From the IMG/VR virus record IMGVR_UViG_3300042566_000223, positions 1 to 32,432 of that record: a stretch of 32,432 nucleotides of DNA. The stretch is one strand, 5' to 3'. The translations under genes and the position numbers were made by a program. The notes under the pieces were generated by a model. That model did not search any database. It was not told the origin of the DNA and worked only from the letters and a program-made list of their open reading frames with translations. Source of the stretch: a virus. Positions 8,651-17,623 of this stretch are shown here, one piece after another. The first letter of the stretch is position 1. Every line of letters begins with the position of its first letter.

Positions 8651-8678
8651 AAAAAAGGCCGCCAAATTAACGGCGGCC
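8651..8678 (-). terminator. Rho-independent terminator after the tube-like gene
   Basis: On the minus strand a 7-bp GC stem (GGCCGCC with GGCGGCC, arms 8672-8678 and 8657-8663) with an 8-base loop is followed by six T residues (8651-8656). It lies 38 bases below the stop of the 170-residue gene and separates the capsid transcript from the portal transcript. Confidence 0.85.
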
Positions 8679-8715
8679 CCTCATGGAATCATGTGTATCA
8701 ACCCACAACATGAAA

Positions 8716-9228
8716 TTAGGTTGTCAAAGTACCCAGGGCGGTTGAATTAACCTCATAGGCCAAATTCTTTTCATCACCGCTGAATGCTAATTCGTATCCG
8801 TTACGATCGGCCAAAAGTTTGCCGGTCTTGTTTGCCGATGTATCCAACATTAAACCATAATCGCGACCATACATCCAACCGGTTCCGTTTTCATCAACAA
8901 AAACAAATATCAGTCGGTTTTGCGCCAACAATATCAATTCATTGCGAACGGCGGTTGTCATTTTGTTGATCGGGAATTTAATGGTTTGTTTATTGGACAA
9001 CGTTCCCATTTCGCGATTTCCTGCGTAGGCTTCATCGGCCTCCGCGGTGTGTGCGATCAAATTATATTTCTTAAATGTCTTTGTTGCTGCTTTTGTAATC
9101 GCTGAAATAACGCCGGCGGTTTCAGTTATGGCCGTAACGTTTTCGTATTCGATTACATAAATTTCCTTGATGCCCCCGAAATTGAATCGGCAGTCAAGGT
9201 TATATCCTTGGGTGAGTACGCAGGGCAT
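8716..9228 (-). CDS. Structural protein downstream of capsid, tail-tube-like, 170 aa
   Basis: It begins MPCVLTQGYNLDCRFNFGGI and contains IKFPINKMTTAVRNELILLA and FVFVDENGTGWMYGRDYGL. I recognise it as a recurrent structural family of Bacteroidota phages, with a beta-rich fold and size (170 aa) that suit a major tail tube protein. A capsid decoration role cannot be excluded because it lies directly after the major capsid gene. A stem-loop (9249-9271) precedes it and a strong terminator follows it. Confidence 0.65.
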   Translation of the reverse strand: MPCVLTQGYNLDCRFNFGGIKEIYVIEYENVTAITETAGVISAITKAATKTFKKYNLIAHTAEADEAYAGNREMGTLSNKQTIKFPINKMTTAVRNELILLAQNRLIFVFVDENGTGWMYGRDYGLMLDTSANKTGKLLADRNGYELAFSGDEKNLAYEVNSTALGTLTT

Positions 9229-9248
9229 ATTTGTAGTATTTTAAATTA

Positions 9249-9271
9249 GGGCCGGATAATATGTCCGGCCC
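9249..9271 (-). other. Intercistronic RNA hairpin between capsid and tube-like gene
   Basis: An 8-bp perfect stem (GGGCCGGA with TCCGGCCC) and a 7-base loop lie in the 56-base gap. The bases after the stem on the minus strand are TAATTTAAAA, not a proper T-run, so this is more likely a partial terminator or a 3'-end stabiliser for capsid mRNA than a full stop. Confidence 0.6.
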
Positions 9272-9284
9272 ATTATTGAATCAA

Positions 9285-10283
9285 TTATCCAAGATACAGA
9301 ACGTTGTTTGCTTGCCTTGCAACGTGCGCGGCGATGGTGAAAATGTGTTTTACAAACATATCTTCGCGGTTGTTTGCAATCTTGTTGATTTCCATGCGGT
9401 TGATATCGGCAACAAGATCAGTACACCAAATCAAGTTTGATGGCAACGCGGCAACGATACAATTTTCCGGAACGGGTACAAATTTGATTTCAACGCCATT
9501 GTAAAAATACTTATCGGCTTTGATATCAACGCTGAACAAATCGCGGTAAGTTGCGCTTACGTTGAAAATGTTGATGAATTGTTTGTGGCTATATGGAGCG
9601 TACAAATAAGGCTTTTCGCTTTGTGCCAAAACAACGGCCGGGATTGCGGCGTAAACTTTCGCATATTCGGCGGCAACATCACCGGCGTCAATTGTGGTTC
9701 CGGCAACTTTAACCCTGGTTCCCAATGCGCCGTTGTTGTAGATCATCTTTGCAACAACGCCATCAAATTGTGTGGCGGTTTGTGCGGCTGCCCATGTTTG
9801 CTCGGCGGCTCCGACCTGGTTTTGTGCGGTACCTGGTGATAATGCTGCAATTGCGGTTTTGGTTGCGGATGTGATACCACTCCACCATTTTGTTTCAGCA
9901 TCGGTTGAAATTTCTTTTCCGTATGCGGCCAATACAACGCGCTCGAATTCGGTTGACATCATTTCCCATGCGCCTGGCTTCATTGATCTTTTAAACCTTG
10001 AAGGGCGAAGGGTGTTCGGATCGAACTCTTGATAATACATTACTTTGGTTGGTGTAACCGATGTGTCATTCAAGGTGATTGTTCCCTGGCTTGTTGGTGC
10101 GCCGGATGCAAACGCTTGCAATGTTACCGCGTTAGTATTTTCGGTGAAAATACTTTCGTTCTTAACATCGCTTTCAAACGAAACCAAATTGTCTGCAATA
10201 GTTTTATTTTCGAAGAGCAGCTCCTCGAGCACGGGCTCATATGCTTTACCGCGCAGGTCTACAATACTTGCTGAAATTGCCAT
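9285..10283 (-). CDS. Major capsid protein, 332 aa
   Basis: Size, position after protease and scaffold, and sequence character all fit an HK97-fold major capsid protein. The N-terminus has EPVLEELLFENKTIADNLV; the middle has MKPGAWEMMSTEFERVVLAAYGKE-type helical text; the C-terminal part has PVPENCIVAALPSNLIWCTD and FVKHIFTIAAHVARQANNVLYLG-like sequence typical of the core domain and its last strand. It forms the icosahedral shell. The start ATG at 10283 lies one base after the stop of the 58-residue gene. No separate promoter is seen; the nearest two-box element is upstream of the scaffold. Confidence 0.85.
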   Translation of the reverse strand: MAISASIVDLRGKAYEPVLEELLFENKTIADNLVSFESDVKNESIFTENTNAVTLQAFASGAPTSQGTITLNDTSVTPTKVMYYQEFDPNTLRPSRFKRSMKPGAWEMMSTEFERVVLAAYGKEISTDAETKWWSGITSATKTAIAALSPGTAQNQVGAAEQTWAAAQTATQFDGVVAKMIYNNGALGTRVKVAGTTIDAGDVAAEYAKVYAAIPAVVLAQSEKPYLYAPYSHKQFINIFNVSATYRDLFSVDIKADKYFYNGVEIKFVPVPENCIVAALPSNLIWCTDLVADINRMEINKIANNREDMFVKHIFTIAAHVARQANNVLYLG

Positions 10284-10284
10284 T

Positions 10285-10461
10285 TTATTTTGTTTTAGAT
10301 TTTGAAATTTTCTTTTCGGTTTCTACTTCCTCGATTTGATCCGGGAACCTTTTTTGCAAATGCTCCAATTGTTCCTGGCTTAATTTCGAATCCGATGTAA
10401 ACGGGTTTGATGCCGGGCCGTATGCCCAAATTTCAACCCCATCCTTTATTTTTAATGCCAT
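10285..10461 (-). CDS. 58-residue protein between scaffold and capsid
   Basis: This ATG-to-TAA frame encodes 58 residues. It begins MALKIKDGVEIWAYGPASN, continues with a helical SQEQLEHLQKRFPDQIEE segment, and ends in a Lys/Ser tail. It fits exactly between the scaffold stop (three bases away) and the capsid start (one base away), so it is very probably real. Small proteins in this slot are often head-assembly accessories, but no motif shows what it does. Confidence 0.65.
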   Translation of the reverse strand: MALKIKDGVEIWAYGPASNPFTSDSKLSQEQLEHLQKRFPDQIEEVETEKKISKSKTK

Positions 10462-10464
10462 TGA

Positions 10465-11016
10465 TTAAAAGTTTTTTGAGGCGCGGAATTTTTCCAATGC
10501 TGACATTTCATCAAACGCTTTTACCTTTTCGGTTGGTTGTTGTACGGATGTATTCGCGATGGTTTCCACCAATGAAAACATTTGTTTCAATGTTTCCGCT
10601 TGTTTTTCAATTGTGTTTTTTTGTTCGGCAATTGTTTGCTTCAATTGTGCGATGTCGGTTTTCGCGGCCGCGAAACCTTGTTGGAAATCGCTAAACATGC
10701 CAGGGAGTTTTTTCATCGCTTCGACTTCAACCTCAACAACGGGCGCAACTTCGGGTTGCTTTACTTCGGTAATCAATCCGCCGGCGGTTACAATCTTTGC
10801 GCCATCTTCGAACTCATGTTCGCCATCCGGTGCCGGTTCGCCGTTCAATGTAACCGATCCACCAATTTCCAATTTGTCAATCGAAACAACGGATCCGCCT
10901 TTCAATTTGTATTCCATGAACTCTTGGGTTTCAGCCGGGGCGGGTGTTCCCATTTGCTTTTCTTCATCGCCAAAAATCATAGACTTTATTTTTTCTACTG
11001 CTTCTTTCGGTGTCAT
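10465..11016 (-). CDS. Scaffold-like capsid assembly protein, 183 aa
   Basis: The N-terminus (MTPKEAVEKIKSMIFGDEE) is helical. The middle carries a compact Gly/Val segment (SVVSIDKLEIGGSVTLNGE), and residues from about 105 form a long predicted coiled coil (QLKQTIAEQKNTIEKQAETL). The C-terminus is short and basic (LEKFRASKNF). This layout, placed between the prohead protease and the capsid, fits an internal scaffold. The frame is open to 11043 through a TTG codon, but ATG at 11016 is preferred. A two-box element lies 19 bases upstream of it. Confidence 0.75.
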   Translation of the reverse strand: MTPKEAVEKIKSMIFGDEEKQMGTPAPAETQEFMEYKLKGGSVVSIDKLEIGGSVTLNGEPAPDGEHEFEDGAKIVTAGGLITEVKQPEVAPVVEVEVEAMKKLPGMFSDFQQGFAAAKTDIAQLKQTIAEQKNTIEKQAETLKQMFSLVETIANTSVQQPTEKVKAFDEMSALEKFRASKNF

Positions 11017-11035
11017 GTGATAATTCTTTTTTGTT

Positions 11036-11060
11036 TGTGGCAAAATTTAAAAGGTTGTTG
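11036..11060 (-). promoter_or_regulatory. Candidate phage late promoter element, copy C
   Basis: On the minus strand CAACAACC (11053-11060), nine bases, then TTGCCACA (11036-11043) precede the scaffold gene. The boxes straddle the last codons and stop of the protease gene. The ATG is 19 bases downstream instead of 7. One base of the first box differs from copies A and B. Confidence 0.45.
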
Positions 11061-12069
11061 AATTTAAAATTTCAACTATTTTTTCAAATTGTTCATTGTA
11101 TTCATCTTTTTTCTTCATTCCAAAATTCCCCTCAACGCTGAATCCTTTGATCATTCCGTCTTTAACCATCTGCCAGGCAACATCATTTTCAACGTACATG
11201 GAACCGAACAATGATCCATCGGCCAAATCTTCAAACCCTTTCATGGGACGGATTCCGCGCGCTTTATCGGATTGGAATATTTCAAACAATGTAACCCCGG
11301 GAACCTTCATGTCGGCGTTGTGCATCAAATTAACGTTATTATGAAATCCCATTTTCGCCAATTTAATGGCAATTTTCTTGATTGTTTCCGGTGAAAAAAA
11401 CACCTCATAATCCCCCAATTCCGGATCGGTTCTGAAAATTTTTTGATTTGCAATCATTAGAGGCCCGGATATGATTCGCTTATCTTCATCCTGGATGGCA
11501 AACGTTGCCCGGTCGATTTGCTTCAATTTCCTTTCTGCCCAGGCGATACCTTCATCGCCGCCCCATGATAACCACATCAACCGGCCGCAACCTTCACCCA
11601 ATGGACGATCTGAATTCTGTTTGTGCCTTTGAAATGCCGACATTCGGGCGATTGTTTCACGCGTCAACTTTTCGCGGTTCGCGATTTGCGATGCGCGAAT
11701 TTTACCGGTTGCCTCGCCACATTCACCCCATCCATTTTCCTCAACCCAACGCAACGCCGTTTTTGCATTTTCAACGGCGGCCTCCGGATAATCATTCCAT
11801 GATTCGGCTTCGGCAAAATGTTGATCCCACATAGAATAACAAATCGCGGCGGCTTGCCCGGCTTCCTTGCCTTCACTAACAACATAGGAAATGCAACGCG
11901 GAATGAAATCATCTTTGCGTTCACCCTTTGCCGGTTCAACAAATTGATCATTGAATTTCACAAAATCTTTTTTAATCGCCGGGCGATCAACCAATGCGAT
12001 GAAATCAACCATTAAATCCGAATCCATATCTTCGGAAATCATCATTTCATAAACGGGAAGTTTTTTCAT
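11047..12069 (-). CDS. XkdF-like prohead serine protease with an inserted domain, 340 aa
   Basis: The ends match the XkdF-type prohead protease pattern: an N-terminal DFIALVDRPAIKKDFVKF and, from about residue 190, FAIQDEDKRIISGPLMIANQ. Candidate catalytic residues are His250 (NLMHNADM) and Ser311 (IKGFSVEGNF). Between residues 47 and 187 lies an extra domain with AAAICYSMWDQHF, GKIRASQIANREKLTRETIA and LMWLSWGGDEGIAWA. I know this from phage head proteins as a separate module. The enzyme would cut scaffold and capsid during head maturation. The gene starts 20 bases after the tape measure gene ends. Confidence 0.75.
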   Translation of the reverse strand: MKKLPVYEMMISEDMDSDLMVDFIALVDRPAIKKDFVKFNDQFVEPAKGERKDDFIPRCISYVVSEGKEAGQAAAICYSMWDQHFAEAESWNDYPEAAVENAKTALRWVEENGWGECGEATGKIRASQIANREKLTRETIARMSAFQRHKQNSDRPLGEGCGRLMWLSWGGDEGIAWAERKLKQIDRATFAIQDEDKRIISGPLMIANQKIFRTDPELGDYEVFFSPETIKKIAIKLAKMGFHNNVNLMHNADMKVPGVTLFEIFQSDKARGIRPMKGFEDLADGSLFGSMYVENDVAWQMVKDGMIKGFSVEGNFGMKKKDEYNEQFEKIVEILNSTTF

Positions 12070-12088
12070 TTATATTATTTTTATTGTT

Positions 12089-13825
12089 TTATCCTAAACG
12101 GGCGGCGCGTTGCAAACGTACATTGCGTTCATCGGAATTCCTAATATCCGAATCCAACACATAGGCGCGATTTACACCACCGGCCGCGGCGTTCCCAATG
12201 TTTTGAATGGTTGATGCTGATAATGATGTAGCGGTTGATTGTGGCGATACGGGCGCGGCCACGCTTGCCATCGTTGGTGTTGAACCGCCACCTCCACCAC
12301 CGGCTCCTGGAACCTGGGTTCTGCCAATATTCCGAACGGCTGAAAATCCGGACGCTAAAATTGTGGCAACCGATGCAACTTTTTGAATCGTTCCGAATGG
12401 TTCCGGGATGATTGTTTTATTTCGTAAAACTTCGGTTACACCCAAATATGTATTGATCAACGCTTGGGATATTGCCAACGCTTTACCGGCGATGGTTTGT
12501 TTTCCAACCAGGTCGCCCAATGCGCCCATTGTCTCACCGGTCATTTTTAACGTATCGCGTTTTTGTTGTTCGTACAACATAACGCCATCCGCTTGCGCTT
12601 TATCCTCCTTGCTTTTCTTTAATGCCGCTTCGGTGTTGGCATTCGAAACCGCGCCAATGGCTTGTAAATTTGCTTCCGCCGCGCCCTTGATAACCGGATC
12701 AATGCTTTTGATTGATTCCTTTCGGCGGTTGTCGATTGCTTGTTGTTCATCTTCGCCCAAACGCCCGGCGATGATTCTATCTAAATACGCATCCCTTTCC
12801 TTTTTTATCCGGGCCAATTCATCCTCATGCGCTTTCTTTTTATCCGCCTCGGCTTTATCCCTAATCGCTTTTCGGTTTGCGGCCTCCTCCCTTTCAATCG
12901 ATGTGATTTGTGATTGCGTCCGTTTGGAAATCTTCGCCATCGATGCCGCTTCATTTTCCGCGGCGATGATCATGGAATCAATTGCGGACAATTTTTCTTT
13001 GTCCACGTTTTTCATGCCTTGCAATTCCAATCGGGCCGCCTTCAATGATTCAATTGAACCCTCACGAATCTTTGCAATCAAATCGCCACGCGCTCCCAAT
13101 TCCATCGCCATCGCTTCCATCGTGAGCCTGGCCTTCATTTGGTTAATCTCAATAACCTTTTGCGATTCCTCACGTTCAATCCGGGCGGCCTCTTTTAGCG
13201 CCGCAACGCGATCACGAATTGGTAAATTCGCATCGGCGGCGATTTCGCGAGCATCTTGCAATTTACGATTGGCCTCCGCCGTTGCAATGGCCGAATTCCT
13301 TTGCGCATCTTCCAAATCATCCAACGCTTCGGTAATCTCGCCAAACCTTTGCGCCGTTTGTTCCGTTGTAACGCCTAACGCCGATAATGCGCCAATCAAT
13401 CCGCCGGTAATGTTTTCTATCAACCAAACAAACCCGTCAATCAACGGCGTTAAAAACCCGGTTATAAACGTATTGAAAACGCCGGACAATGTTCCGAATG
13501 CCTTTCCCAATGAATCGGAAACGCCCTCCATCTGTTTGAACTTTTGGAACAATGCCACAACCAACCCGGCAAGCAATGCAAAAACGCCGATGATCGGATT
13601 CGCTTTCAAAATATTGAACGCTTGGGTTAATGCCCCAACCCCCTGGGATGCCTGGCCCAATGCCGGCGATAACGCGCCCAATTCGCCTTTCAGTTTGCCG
13701 AATGAATTTCCGGCATCCTTTGTTTGCGTTGATGCGCCCTTTAATGCGTCCTGCGTTTTGCCTATCTTCTCCGCCGAATTCCCGGTGTCAACCTGTAACT
13801 GCGCTTTTATGTTTATGTCTGCCAT
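12089..13825 (-). CDS. Tail tape measure protein, 578 aa
   Basis: The N-terminal third has low-complexity helical text (QLQVDTGNSAEKIGKTQDAL) and a hydrophobic stretch near residues 75-95 (NPIIGVFALLAGLVVALF). A long charged coiled coil follows (about 150-390, REEAANRKAIRDKAEADKKK), then a Gly/Ser-rich end. This is typical of a tape measure protein that sets tail length. At about 0.15 nm per residue it would specify a tail near 85 nm, a rough family rule. It shares one base with the upstream gene (stop and start TAATG). A coding-looking plus-strand frame across it is a shadow. Confidence 0.8.
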   Translation of the reverse strand: MADINIKAQLQVDTGNSAEKIGKTQDALKGASTQTKDAGNSFGKLKGELGALSPALGQASQGVGALTQAFNILKANPIIGVFALLAGLVVALFQKFKQMEGVSDSLGKAFGTLSGVFNTFITGFLTPLIDGFVWLIENITGGLIGALSALGVTTEQTAQRFGEITEALDDLEDAQRNSAIATAEANRKLQDAREIAADANLPIRDRVAALKEAARIEREESQKVIEINQMKARLTMEAMAMELGARGDLIAKIREGSIESLKAARLELQGMKNVDKEKLSAIDSMIIAAENEAASMAKISKRTQSQITSIEREEAANRKAIRDKAEADKKKAHEDELARIKKERDAYLDRIIAGRLGEDEQQAIDNRRKESIKSIDPVIKGAAEANLQAIGAVSNANTEAALKKSKEDKAQADGVMLYEQQKRDTLKMTGETMGALGDLVGKQTIAGKALAISQALINTYLGVTEVLRNKTIIPEPFGTIQKVASVATILASGFSAVRNIGRTQVPGAGGGGGGSTPTMASVAAPVSPQSTATSLSASTIQNIGNAAAGGVNRAYVLDSDIRNSDERNVRLQRAARLG

Positions 13826-15855
13826 TAGTATATTCTATTTATGATTTTTAAAAGTTCAACATTGCAAACATCTTCGCTTGATGCGTTGAAATCTGTGATC
13901 TTGTTTAAACGATACAAAACGCCATCGATCCAAATCAACCGCGCAAAATCCAATTTATAAATGTCTTTGAATGCCAATTTCATGGTGCATGTCAATAACC
14001 GGGAATCCTTGTCGGTGATTTCGGCCATGTATGCACTCCAATAATCGTTAAATAAATTGTTAGGCGTGTAATTAGCAACTTCAAAAATCAATTCTTTTGG
14101 AGGCGAAAAACACAAATCAAATGTTGGCGTGATCGGATCGTTAATGTGGCCGGCGTATCCGTACGCGGTTTGACTACCAACGGATGATCCGGCGTTTAGA
14201 ATGTTCCAGGTTCCAAACCCCGTCATTTTCTTCGCCTGCATGATCCGAATAACCGAATCCATTTTATCCTCCGAATTATTCGAATTTGACAATTTGTAAA
14301 TTGATGGAAATATCTTATCCTTTCCGGTGAACTTTGTCAAAACCGAATTGGCGAATATCAATTCAACGGATGTTGTTTCCTTTGCGAATTCATATTCCGT
14401 ATCATAAATGAAATCGCCATACCCTTCATTGAATTTTTTACGATAATTTTCAGAATAGAAATCGTTATCTTGTTTGAACTTATAATTGTAATATCGTGAA
14501 TTCAATTCGGACATTGGTTTGATGCGCATCGGTTTTGCGCGATCAACCTTCAATGACCAATCAACCGATGTGGCATCTTCGTAAAACGTAACGAATGGTA
14601 GAACCTTTAATTTTTTATCGGTTTCGTAATCCTCGAAAACATAAAGGTTGAACATTTTACATATTGTCGAAAAGAATTCCCGTTGGAAAACGCCTTTCGG
14701 GATGGTGTCATTTACTACAATCGTATCACCATATCCAATCGAAACCTGGCCCGGTGTCAATAATTCAATTTGAAACGATGTTCCGGTATTGATTGAATAA
14801 TCACTAACATTAGCCTGTACTTCAACCGAAATTGCATCCCCCGGATTGATTGTGATATTGTTAACCGACAAATATAATAATGTTGCATATCCTGGCGTAA
14901 ATGAAACAATATCTGAATCCGTTGAAATTGTTGTTGAATTTTGTTTCAAATTTACTGTAAACGTATCCAACACCGGATCGATAGTATTAATAACGGCATC
15001 AATTTCTAATATTATGTTTGTTGTTATCGCAGATGCTCCGCCAAACGTGAATGTTGTATTTCCTAAACTTGCCGTAAAACTGCCTGCGGTTGAAACTGTA
15101 AAAGCAATTTTTTGAGCGGATGTGTATGTTGTTGTTGTTGGCGTTGCTTGAAAGGCCGTTGTATCATAGCGATACAATTCTTTTTGATTGTGTGGAATAA
15201 CTAACCGATTGAACAACGCCGATGATAACGCCGGGAAATCCCATGTGTACCCGGACGCGGTAATTGTTTTTTCCAATATTTCCCTAACATATAACGCCGG
15301 GCGGAATGTACTGAAATCAAAATCGGTTTTATTTGTGGATGCCTCGCCGTAATCAATTAGCGGAAAATAAACCCCGGCCCCGGCGATGGTGTTCCATGAT
15401 CCGGTAATATTGGTATAATTCCAGGTTGTATTGTATGCGCTAAAATCTAAATCCTCGATTTTCTTATTCGCCAACGCCGAAACAAAACCGCCCAGGGTTC
15501 CGAATACTGCGCATTCGTATTCAATGAATCCATCTTCAACAATTATTTCAAGGATACGGAAAACTCCTGTGAATACCTGCATGTTATCGGCAAAGATTAT
15601 CGCATCGGCCGAAACCGCCGGATTGAAATTCGCGCCAATGTTTGTTTGCGCCGGATTGTAATCGTTCCTGGCGTTGACGTTGAAAATATTTCCGAATATC
15701 TTATTATTGTTTTTCGTTCCCGGTAAAACAATCGTTTTGGAAAACGTTGTATTCTTTGCGCCAAAATCTTTGATGTCATCAATCGACATTGTTAGCAATG
15801 TGCTAAATGATTCGTTGATGTCAACGGCTTGTTTTTCTACGAACAATTGAATCAT
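13825..15855 (-). CDS. Large tail protein, baseplate or tail-tip component, 676 aa
   Basis: This long beta-rich protein begins MIQLFVEKQAVDINESFSTL and soon has DFGAKNTTFSKTIVLPGTK, a pattern I associate with Bacteroidota phage tail-tip proteins. Later blocks such as GVFQREFFSTICKMFNLYVF and LKVLPFVTFYEDATSVDWSL suggest hub-like domains. It sits between a second tail protein and the tape measure gene, overlapping the former by ATGA (15852-15855). No peptidoglycan hydrolase motif was seen. A baseplate hub or tail-associated role is inferred from order and size. Confidence 0.65.
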   Translation of the reverse strand: MIQLFVEKQAVDINESFSTLLTMSIDDIKDFGAKNTTFSKTIVLPGTKNNNKIFGNIFNVNARNDYNPAQTNIGANFNPAVSADAIIFADNMQVFTGVFRILEIIVEDGFIEYECAVFGTLGGFVSALANKKIEDLDFSAYNTTWNYTNITGSWNTIAGAGVYFPLIDYGEASTNKTDFDFSTFRPALYVREILEKTITASGYTWDFPALSSALFNRLVIPHNQKELYRYDTTAFQATPTTTTYTSAQKIAFTVSTAGSFTASLGNTTFTFGGASAITTNIILEIDAVINTIDPVLDTFTVNLKQNSTTISTDSDIVSFTPGYATLLYLSVNNITINPGDAISVEVQANVSDYSINTGTSFQIELLTPGQVSIGYGDTIVVNDTIPKGVFQREFFSTICKMFNLYVFEDYETDKKLKVLPFVTFYEDATSVDWSLKVDRAKPMRIKPMSELNSRYYNYKFKQDNDFYSENYRKKFNEGYGDFIYDTEYEFAKETTSVELIFANSVLTKFTGKDKIFPSIYKLSNSNNSEDKMDSVIRIMQAKKMTGFGTWNILNAGSSVGSQTAYGYAGHINDPITPTFDLCFSPPKELIFEVANYTPNNLFNDYWSAYMAEITDKDSRLLTCTMKLAFKDIYKLDFARLIWIDGVLYRLNKITDFNASSEDVCNVELLKIINRIY

Positions 15856-16997
15856 TGGAATTGTGTTTTGTATGTTGCCCCAAAATCAACCTCAATCATC
15901 AAGTTGATTAACCCATCAACAATGTGTTCTTTAAATTCGTAATTGTTGGCCGTCATGATCACCGGGTACAATTCGCCTTCATCTTCGATGTAAACCTCGG
16001 CCGATGTTGCCAATTGTGCCAACCATTGATATTCGGCATCGGAAAGCCAATCGGTATTCAAACGCAACTTTTCGCGGAACCGGCCGCCGAATTGCGTAGT
16101 TTGTTTGTACATGGTGTAATTATTCAACACCGAAACGCCCCCGGTTGAACTCACGCGGTAAGGCAATTGTTTAAATGTTTTTCGTTCAACATCGTATGTT
16201 TTCCGGGAAACTTTATTGAACATCATGGTTTCGTATCCGCCCCATTTATTGAGGAAATGCACATTGTAATTTTTGTAGAGGCCCGCACAAATAATATTAA
16301 CCCGGAAAGTTTTCGTTCCAATTGCAACGGAATACGTTGTTGTCGATGTTGTGAAATTGCCCGGATATTCATCGTTGATGGCCGATGGCGATATGTTGAT
16401 TAATTGCATTGTGTTATCGGCCGTTGGCGTAATTACCTTTGTCCTGGTTGCGGTTCCGCCCGTTATAACAACATTGAACGCGGTTCCGAACAATTTATAA
16501 AATGGGATAAAATAATTCCCGGTTGTAAATGTCAAGTCGATGTTTACCGGGCGATCGGATAAAACATCGTCATCGTAATTTGATAATGATTCAAAACCAG
16601 GATATCGGCCGTTGTAGTAATTGAAATAAACCCTTGATGAATCCGTTATCAATACGGCCGATGTTGTTGTTCCGTACTCCTCGCGTATTTTCACCACGCA
16701 TGAAACGCGCCATTCCCCTTCGCCCATTTCATCGGCAACGATCGCACCGCCAACATCCGCGCCAAATGATTGCACGCAATATTCGCGGATGACCGCGCCC
16801 AGATCAATAATGCCCCGGTTTGATGTGGGATGTGGAAAATACTTTCCTTTGAAAACCTGGGTTCCATTTATTTCAAGTTCCGCCACATATTTATAATTTG
16901 GATATGTTGTCGGGTTTGCGGCGTGCGCATCGTAAACAACGTAAACAAGCGGATCGTTTACGGATGAATATTGAACGGGTGTGAATTCGAATGTCAT
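15852..16997 (-). CDS. Tail protein, possible distal-tail component, 381 aa
   Basis: A beta-rich protein of 381 residues with YKYVAELEINGTQVFKGKYF near the start and NVHFLNKWGGYETMMFNKVS near residue 255. The latter block recurs in tail proteins of Bacteroidota phages. The C-terminus (YEFKEHIVDGLINLMIEVDF) is also typical of that group. It lies directly before the large tail-tip protein and overlaps both neighbours by four bases. A Dit-like role joining tube and baseplate is plausible but unproven. Confidence 0.65.
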   Translation of the reverse strand: MTFEFTPVQYSSVNDPLVYVVYDAHAANPTTYPNYKYVAELEINGTQVFKGKYFPHPTSNRGIIDLGAVIREYCVQSFGADVGGAIVADEMGEGEWRVSCVVKIREEYGTTTSAVLITDSSRVYFNYYNGRYPGFESLSNYDDDVLSDRPVNIDLTFTTGNYFIPFYKLFGTAFNVVITGGTATRTKVITPTADNTMQLINISPSAINDEYPGNFTTSTTTYSVAIGTKTFRVNIICAGLYKNYNVHFLNKWGGYETMMFNKVSRKTYDVERKTFKQLPYRVSSTGGVSVLNNYTMYKQTTQFGGRFREKLRLNTDWLSDAEYQWLAQLATSAEVYIEDEGELYPVIMTANNYEFKEHIVDGLINLMIEVDFGATYKTQFQ

Positions 16998-17623
16998 TTT
17001 GTTATGCAGTTTATAATGTCAATTTTTAGCGCAATGCCTAATTCATTTTCCATTTCGGTTTTGAATTCATCGGTCGCCTCACTCCAAAACCTTCGCGGCT
17101 TAATTCCGTTTCGTTTGATGAAATAAGACGCGGAAACGGCGGCCCTGGTTGATGCATCCATCATGGTTTTTCCTTTCGCTTCGCGCGCCGTTACGGCCCT
17201 GGAAACATTCCGCGCGGATGCACCTTCGCGTTGAATCCATGCCTTCACCGATTTCACCATTTCGCCATTGGGATCAACGCCACGCGTTTTGAATGAAAAC
17301 CGCGATCCGCGATCGATGGCCCATCCGTTTACCCCTTCATCCTGGTATGTTGAATATTCGGGCGCGGTTATTCCGATGCGATACGATTTCCCATCGAATT
17401 CCATCATCGTTGGTTGCATTTCATCCGCCATGCGCCCGGATGAAACAACATCCTTTTCATTGATTTTATCCGAAACGATATCAATATACCGCGCCGCCAA
17501 TTGCTCAATTGTATTGTTTACATCACTTAATTCAACCTTTTGAAAGTTCGATGTATCTTCCCCCAATAGGTCGATAAACCCATCCGCCAACGCTTCATGT
17601 TGAACTTTCGAAAACGATGCCAT
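16994..17623 (-). CDS. HK97 gp10-like tail completion protein, 209 aa
   Basis: Features of the gp10-like group are a central YRIGITAPEYSTYQDEGV segment followed by a C-terminal NGIKPRRFWSEATDEF, where the family usually has a Pro/Phe block near the end. Between them is an unusual basic helical section (REGASARNVSRAVTAREAKG). Such proteins terminate the tail tube or bind the neck. It overlaps the chaperone gene by one TAATG unit and the next gene by ATGA. Moderate confidence, since sequence in this family is weakly conserved. Confidence 0.55.
   Translation of the reverse strand: MASFSKVQHEALADGFIDLLGEDTSNFQKVELSDVNNTIEQLAARYIDIVSDKINEKDVVSSGRMADEMQPTMMEFDGKSYRIGITAPEYSTYQDEGVNGWAIDRGSRFSFKTRGVDPNGEMVKSVKAWIQREGASARNVSRAVTAREAKGKTMMDASTRAAVSASYFIKRNGIKPRRFWSEATDEFKTEMENELGIALKIDIINCITK

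Noticed and set aside
12408-13844. A 478-codon plus-strand frame across the tape measure gene
   Set aside because: It is rich in Ser, Ala, Ile and Asn in the way expected for the antisense of a coiled-coil gene. No promoter or neighbours fit it, and the minus-strand tape measure call is strong.
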